Origin: Leptobrachium leishanense
Taxonomy: Eukaryota; Chordata; Amphibia; Anura; Megophryidae
Reading direction: 5' to 3'
NCBI GenBank assembly: GCA_009667805.1
Contig: RXON01001603.1
Location: forward strand, 54,749 to 118,748
DNA length: 64,000 bases
Below, piece by piece: positions 60,303 to 64,000 of the stretch; the stretch's first letter is position 1, and each line of letters opens with the position of its first letter. The notes beneath the pieces are model-generated. The model had not been told where the DNA came from, made no database searches, and saw nothing but the letters and a program-made list of their open reading frames with translations. A program made the translations under genes and the position numbers.

Positions 60303-61040
60303 GTATCCACTAGGGACCTGCAAAGCTTCGAAATTCGATTAGAAAACAAATCGCTGGACATATTAGATTCGAATTCCACTTTGCGTATTGATTAAAAAAA
60401 ATTCAAATCATTTGCTTTATCAGAAGCTCTGGTTTCGGAGATTGTCTGGCTGCGATCCACGTCCCGAGCAAGCCTCCCAAATGCACAGCACGCTGCTAAA
60501 TTATATGGGGGTCTGCTCGGTGTGGGAGATAATAAATTATATGGGGGCCTGCTGTGTGTGGGGAGAGAATTATATGGGGGTCTGCTGTGTGTGGGGAGAG
60601 AATTATATTGGGTCTGCTGTGTGTGGGGAGAGAATTATATGGGGGTCTGCTGTGTGTGGGGAGATAATTATATGGGGGTCTGCTGTGTGGGGGAGAGAAT
60701 TATATGGGGGTCTGCTGTGTGTGGAGAGATAATAAATTATATGGGGGTCTGCTGTGTGTGGGGAGATAATTATATGGGGGTCTGCTCGGTGTGGGAGATA
60801 ATAAATTATATGGGGGTCTGCTGTGTGTGGGGAGATAATTATATGGGGGTCTGCTTGGTGTGGGAGATAATAAATTATATGGGGGCCTGCTGTGTGGGGA
60901 GATAATAAATTATATGGGGGCCTGCTGTGTGGGGGGAGATAATTATATGGGGGTCTGCTGTGTGTGGGGAGATAATTATATGGGGGCCTGCTGTGTGGGG
61001 AGATAATTATATGGGGGTCTGCTGTGTGTGGGGAGATAAT

Positions 61041-61241
61041 TTTTTTTTGAGAAAGGATTTTACCAGGAAGGATACATTGAGATTTCTCTCGTTTTCAAGT
61101 ATGTCCTGGGTGGCGAGTATGTACCGTTAGGTGTCTTGCCAAGGACACTTACTGGAGAGGTTGCTCGCTGGGATCGAACCCATGACTCCACAGGCTCTCT
61201 CCATGCAGAGCAGTGACATTACCTCTACTCCACCCAGCCGG
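61041..61241 (-). mobile_element. tRNA-derived SINE, copy 1
   Basis: On the minus strand it reads CCGGCTGGGTGGAGTAGAGG (A-box-like head), then GGGTTCGATCCC (B box, plus-strand 61170-61181), a middle domain with GTGTCCTTGGCAAGACACCT, and a tail with CCCAGGACATACTTGAAAAC and CTTCCTGGTAAAATCCTT, then poly(A). The tail matches the 3' end of the Rex1-like LINE at 57925, so that LINE family probably mobilised it. Confidence 0.9.
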
Positions 61242-61514
61242 TATAATTATATGGGGGTCTGCTCGGTGTGGGAGATAATAAATTATATGGGGGCCTGCTG
61301 TGTGTGGGGAGATAATTATATGGGGGTCTGCTTGGTGTGGGAGATAATAAATTATATGGGGGCCTGCTGTGTGGGGAGATAATAAATTATATGGGGGCCT
61401 GCTGTGTGGGGAGATAATTATAGGGGGTCTGCTGTGTGTGGGGAGATAATTATATGGGGGCCTGCTGTGTGGGGGAATAATTATATGGGGGTCTGCTGTG
61501 TGTGGGGAGATAAT

Positions 61515-61715
61515 TTTTTTTTGAGAAAGGATTTTACCAGGAAGGATACATTGAGATTTCTCTCGTTTTCAAGTATGTCCTGGGTGGCGAGTATGTACCG
61601 TTAGGTGTCTTGCCAAGGACACTTACTGGAGAGGTTGCTCGCTGGGATCGAACCCATGACTCCACAGGCTCTCTCCATGCAGAGCAGTGACATTACCTCT
61701 ACTCCACCCAGCCGG
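61515..61715 (-). mobile_element. tRNA-derived SINE, copy 2 (tandem-duplicated)
   Basis: As far as I can see it is the same as copy 1, including the length of the T run to within a base. It is set in identical minisatellite context at a 474-bp offset. It arose by duplication of the array, not by a second insertion. Confidence 0.9.
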
Positions 61716-62012
61716 TATAATTATATGGGGGTCTGCTCGGTGTGGGAGATAATAAATTATATGGGGCCTGCTGTGTGGGGAGATAATAAATTATATGGGG
61801 GCCTGCTGTGTGGGGAGATAATAAATTATATGGGGGCCTGCTGTGTGGGGAGATAATAAATTATATGGGGGCCTGCTCGGTGTATGAGATAATAAATAAG
61901 GAAAGCGGCACTCTCTATTCAATATTCGATTTGAATTCGAACCTTAACAGCCGATGTGATTCGCAGGGCCCTAGTATCCACATTCCCTACATTATGAGAA
62001 AGCATCTCTTAC

Positions 62013-62136
62013 CCGGTGTAATAACAGGCTGGTGATCCTCCATCATGACGTCCTCATAGAGCTCCTTGTGTCGCTCCACATACTCCCACTCCTCCATGGA
62101 GAGATAGACAGTGACATCCTCACAGCGTATAGGAAC
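62013..62136 (-). CDS. Zinc-finger gene, KRAB-like exon
   Basis: A 124-nt exon bounded by an acceptor (GTGTGTGTCAG) and a donor (GTAAGAG). It encodes [20 protein letters not shown] and [20 protein letters not shown] plus PG. The DVTVYxSxEEW...LYxDVMxE pattern is the KRAB A-box signature, which in mammals recruits the TRIM28 corepressor. Whether the frog version does so is not shown. It follows the previous exon in phase 0 and ends in phase 1, matching the exon at 52837. Confidence 0.9.
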
Positions 62137-62217
62137 CTGACACACACAATGACAAAGTCACCATCCAGACACATGCCTTGGTGTTACCGTATTATGTCCC
62201 ATTCCCAGCAGCCTCAC

Positions 62218-62388
62218 CTCTCCAGTCAGCAGACGGATGATGTTATTGGTCAGCTCCAGGATCTTCTCATGGATTTCTGAATGAGGTGGAGGCTTCGTAT
62301 TGAAGCTTTGGCTCCTGCTGTATCCTTCTGATGTTTGGTGACTGCTGCTGTCACTAACCATCTCATGGATCTTCACCACCATGTGACC
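62218..62388 (-). CDS. Zinc-finger gene, exon with second LLTGE helix
   Basis: A 171-nt, 57-codon exon between an acceptor (ATGTTTAG) and a donor (GTGAGG). It encodes GHMVVKIHEMVSDSSSHQTS and ends HEKILELTNNIIRLLTGE. The LTxxIIxLLTGE helix is typical of exons preceding KRAB-like exons in frog zinc-finger genes and repeats the motif of the exon upstream. It is separated from the KRAB-like exon by an 81-bp intron and from the first exon by a 251-bp intron. Confidence 0.88.
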
Positions 62389-62639
62389 CTAAACATTGAG
62401 AGTGAAACCAATATAGAGAGGTATAAACATGTCGGCACCCTGGGCCCCCCATCCTTTTGTGTATGTATCCGTGTGTTATCTCCATAGTGTGCTGTATGTT
62501 GTGCTGTAACCTTTATTTACACATGACAGGCATGAACATGAATCTACTACTGATCTGCCTCTGAAATGTCTCCTGGGTCACACAGCTCCAGGGGGATTTA
62601 ATATCAGCAGGAATATGGCAATCTCATGGAATCTCTTAC

Positions 62640-62723
62640 CTCTCCAGTCAGCAGAAAGATCATCTCCAGAGTTAGATCCAGGATCCTCTGGCTCAGCAGA
62701 TCCCTGGCTGTGTCTGGATTCAT
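62640..62723 (-). CDS. Zinc-finger gene, first coding exon
   Basis: Begins with ATG at 62723 and encodes 28 codons, MNPDTARDLLSQRILDLTLE then MIFLLTGE, ending at a GTAAGA donor in phase 0. The amphipathic LDLTLEMIFLLTGE helix is a recognised start in frog zinc-finger genes. This is the first in-frame ATG in the exon. A candidate acceptor (CGTCCAG) lies about 13 bp upstream, so an untranslated exon may exist further out. Confidence 0.85.
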
Positions 62724-63024
62724 TTTCACAGGTTACCTGGACGCCCGGATCTTGTGGAGGAACGAGTAGAGGAAGCACAATGTGTTTGAGATTACACGGG
62801 AATATTCTGCTCAGGTTCAGATGGATGGATTTGTTTTCACATAATGTCACAGGAAAATAATGCCACAAAATAAAGAAAATATGTTTATTATTGCAGAAGC
62901 CACTTGCACATCACAGCACTTCAAAGAATTGCATCACCACAACCCTTGTAAGAGATATATATATATATATATCACACACACTTAATTACCCTCAGTTTCA
63001 AATCCAGTTGTGAGCCTGGGAATC
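62724..63024. other. Region upstream of the zinc-finger gene's first coding exon
   Basis: Expected to hold 5' untranslated sequence or the end of an intron. I see no TATA box or clear promoter. A short (TA)n run is at 62957-62972. Confidence 0.35.
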
Positions 63025-63185
63025 TGTGAAAGAGAATACAATGCTGCCCCGTATAAAAGTGAGAGGAGCCCCGTATAAAAAAAAGGGAGAGGAGCCCCGT
63101 ATAAAAAAAGGGAGAGGAGCCCCGTATAAAAAAAGGGAGAGGAGCCCCGTATAAGAGGGAGAGATGCCCCGTATAAGAGGGAGAG
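63025..63185. repeat. ~30-bp tandem repeat (GAGAGGAGCCCCGTATAA)
   Basis: Six or so copies of GGGAGAGGAGCCCCGTATAA plus an A run, the last two with GAGATGCCCCGTATAAGA. It stops at the adjoining MITE. Confidence 0.93.
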
Positions 63186-63194
63186 GCGCTTTTA

Positions 63195-63604
63195 GACTAC
63201 GGTCAGACGAACGCATTTTTCGCATCGTCCGTATAAAAGTTCGTCCGAACGCATGGAGGTACTTTTTCACGGAATACGCGATAGCGGTCATAAGATGCGC
63301 AATTACAGACGTGATTTTTTACGGATCTAAACCAGGAAACTTTGGGTGGCTGGTTGTGATGTTGGCCGGACATGAGCAGCATCTGACGTCTCCTAATCAC
63401 GCACACACGCAGTTATGCGGACGCAGCGCACTCGGTGCGTCAGTACTAGCGGTTCGACGTTCTTGCGAAAATGCGTTTGTTTGCCGCTTAAGTTGCGCGG
63501 CCGAACTTCGTGTGCGGGCCTGCGTTGGACATCATTTGCTGCTACCACGGCCGTATTAAAGTGCGGCTAAACGCACGTTCGCACTGCGTTCATCTGACCC
63601 AGCC
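63195..63604. mobile_element. Harbinger-like MITE with TTA duplication, 410 bp
   Basis: The ends are GACTACGGTCAGACGAACGC and the complement of GGCTGGGTCAGATGAACGCA, with TTA on each side (63192-63194 and 63605-63607). TTA/TAA duplications are typical of PIF/Harbinger. It is the best-preserved member of the family also seen at 12158, 18237 and 32277. It has no coding capacity. Confidence 0.85.
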
Positions 63605-63607
63605 TTA

Positions 63608-64000
63608 ATTCGCCCATTTTTTCAGGGTAGAATGCAGCAACAGATTCTCCAGTTCTGATTATTTAACCCTTTGGCTGCGGGCGACGTGCAGAGAATGGAA
63701 AAATAAGGAATATTATTTGCAAATTTAACTTTGTGTTTTTTCCTCTGTTCTAGGGCAGTGACATTATGTTCTTTTACTTAGTGCAGCAACATTGTTTGTT
63801 TTATAACTCACCTGCCCATTTCCCACGCCGGGACCAAATGTGGAGGCGATGGTGCAAAGCGTTATGACACGATCTATTCAAAACACAAGCTGCTTCACGG
63901 CTGCAAGGAGTGGGGATACTTTGGACCCCTGTATTTCCATGCATTACACCCACAAACTCGTGTTAGGTTTCATTGGACAAGTCAGAGTTTGGCCTTTCTT
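63608..64000. other. No gene recognised at the right edge
   Basis: TTAACCCTTTGGCTGCGG at about 63664 resembles the left terminus of the TTAA-flanked elements at 9870 and 39704, so a further copy could begin here and leave the window. Nothing else is supported. Confidence 0.3.

Larger units (their letters stand above)
60510..61905. repeat. 33-bp minisatellite (ATTATATGGGGGTCTGCTGT) with SINE-bearing duplication
   Basis: The unit is ATTATATGGGGGYCTGCTGT plus GTGTGGGGAGATA, with a longer variant ending GATAATAA. The array is split by two SINEs. The second SINE and surrounding units are a copy of the first shifted by exactly 474 bp. Confidence 0.93.
60311..61973. mobile_element. hAT element with GTATCCAC duplication carrying SINEs and a minisatellite
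   Basis: GTATCCAC flanks the segment exactly (60303-60310 and 61974-61981). The ends are TAGGGACCTGC and GCAGGGCCCTA, with further inverted words TTCGAAATTCGAT and TTTGAATTCGAA just inside. There is no transposase. Most of the interior is a 33-bp tandem repeat, interrupted by two identical-looking SINEs. It lies in intron 3 of the zinc-finger gene. Confidence 0.9.

Noticed and set aside
61160..61241. Functional tRNA gene
   Set aside because: The A- and B-box-like sequences belong to a SINE head; no cloverleaf with an anticodon arm is evident and a LINE tail follows.
60388..61856. Repetitive frames (YMGVCCVWGDN-like)
   Set aside because: Shadow of the 33-bp minisatellite; the apparent protein changes register at each unit-length variant and at the SINEs.
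63664..64000. Another TTAA-type element starting TTAACCCTTTGGCTGCGG
   Set aside because: Only one possible end is in the window, and the match to the 9870 element is limited to about 16 bases.

Overview
The window is eukaryotic and looks like an anuran amphibian chromosome. It is AT-rich, intron-bearing and dominated by transposable elements. The evidence for a frog is the zinc-finger gene architecture (a leucine-rich exon pair ending LLTGE, then a KRAB-like exon reading [15 protein letters not shown]) together with the mix of L1/Tx1, L2, Rex1-like, Tc1, piggyBac, hAT and Harbinger-like families. I cannot name the species.

Only two host-type genes are visible. A KRAB-like C2H2 zinc-finger gene lies on the minus strand (exons at 62640-62723, 62218-62388, 62013-62136 and 51427-52837). 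Its exon phases agree, but the last exon has an apparent frameshift, and its third intron (about 9.2 kb) is filled with transposons. A TRIM-type gene (15282-16887, plus strand) is clearly broken.

Layout: 1-6500 holds three minisatellite blocks. 6500-9760 is a cluster of CAGGGTTAT-ended foldback elements plus one insertion with a 15-bp target duplication. 9766-13905 is a Tc1 element carrying two further insertions. 15.3-16.9 kb is the TRIM pseudogene. 18.2-19.35 kb is a Harbinger-like element holding a solo LTR. 19861-27168 is a nearly full-length L1/Tx1-type LINE with exact target duplications. 28-33 kb has a TA-flanked DNA element, an L2 fragment and a second, complete Tc1. 33624-47647 is one piggyBac element swollen to 14 kb by two hAT elements and an L2, one of the hATs itself holding smaller piggyBac-type elements. 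48.1-51.1 kb is a 22-bp minisatellite. 51.4-62.7 kb is the zinc-finger gene with intronic hAT, Tc1 and LINE insertions. The right end has a 30-bp tandem repeat and a Harbinger-like MITE.

The very long open frames at about 0.2-4 kb and 48-51 kb are shadows of tandem repeats, not genes. No new biological system is evident. The most informative signals are the nested insertions dated relative to one another by their target duplications, a piggyBac transposase frame interrupted by an L2 but apparently also missing its third catalytic aspartate, a SINE that shares its 3' tail with a nearby LINE, and a hammerhead-ribozyme-like core near 59944.
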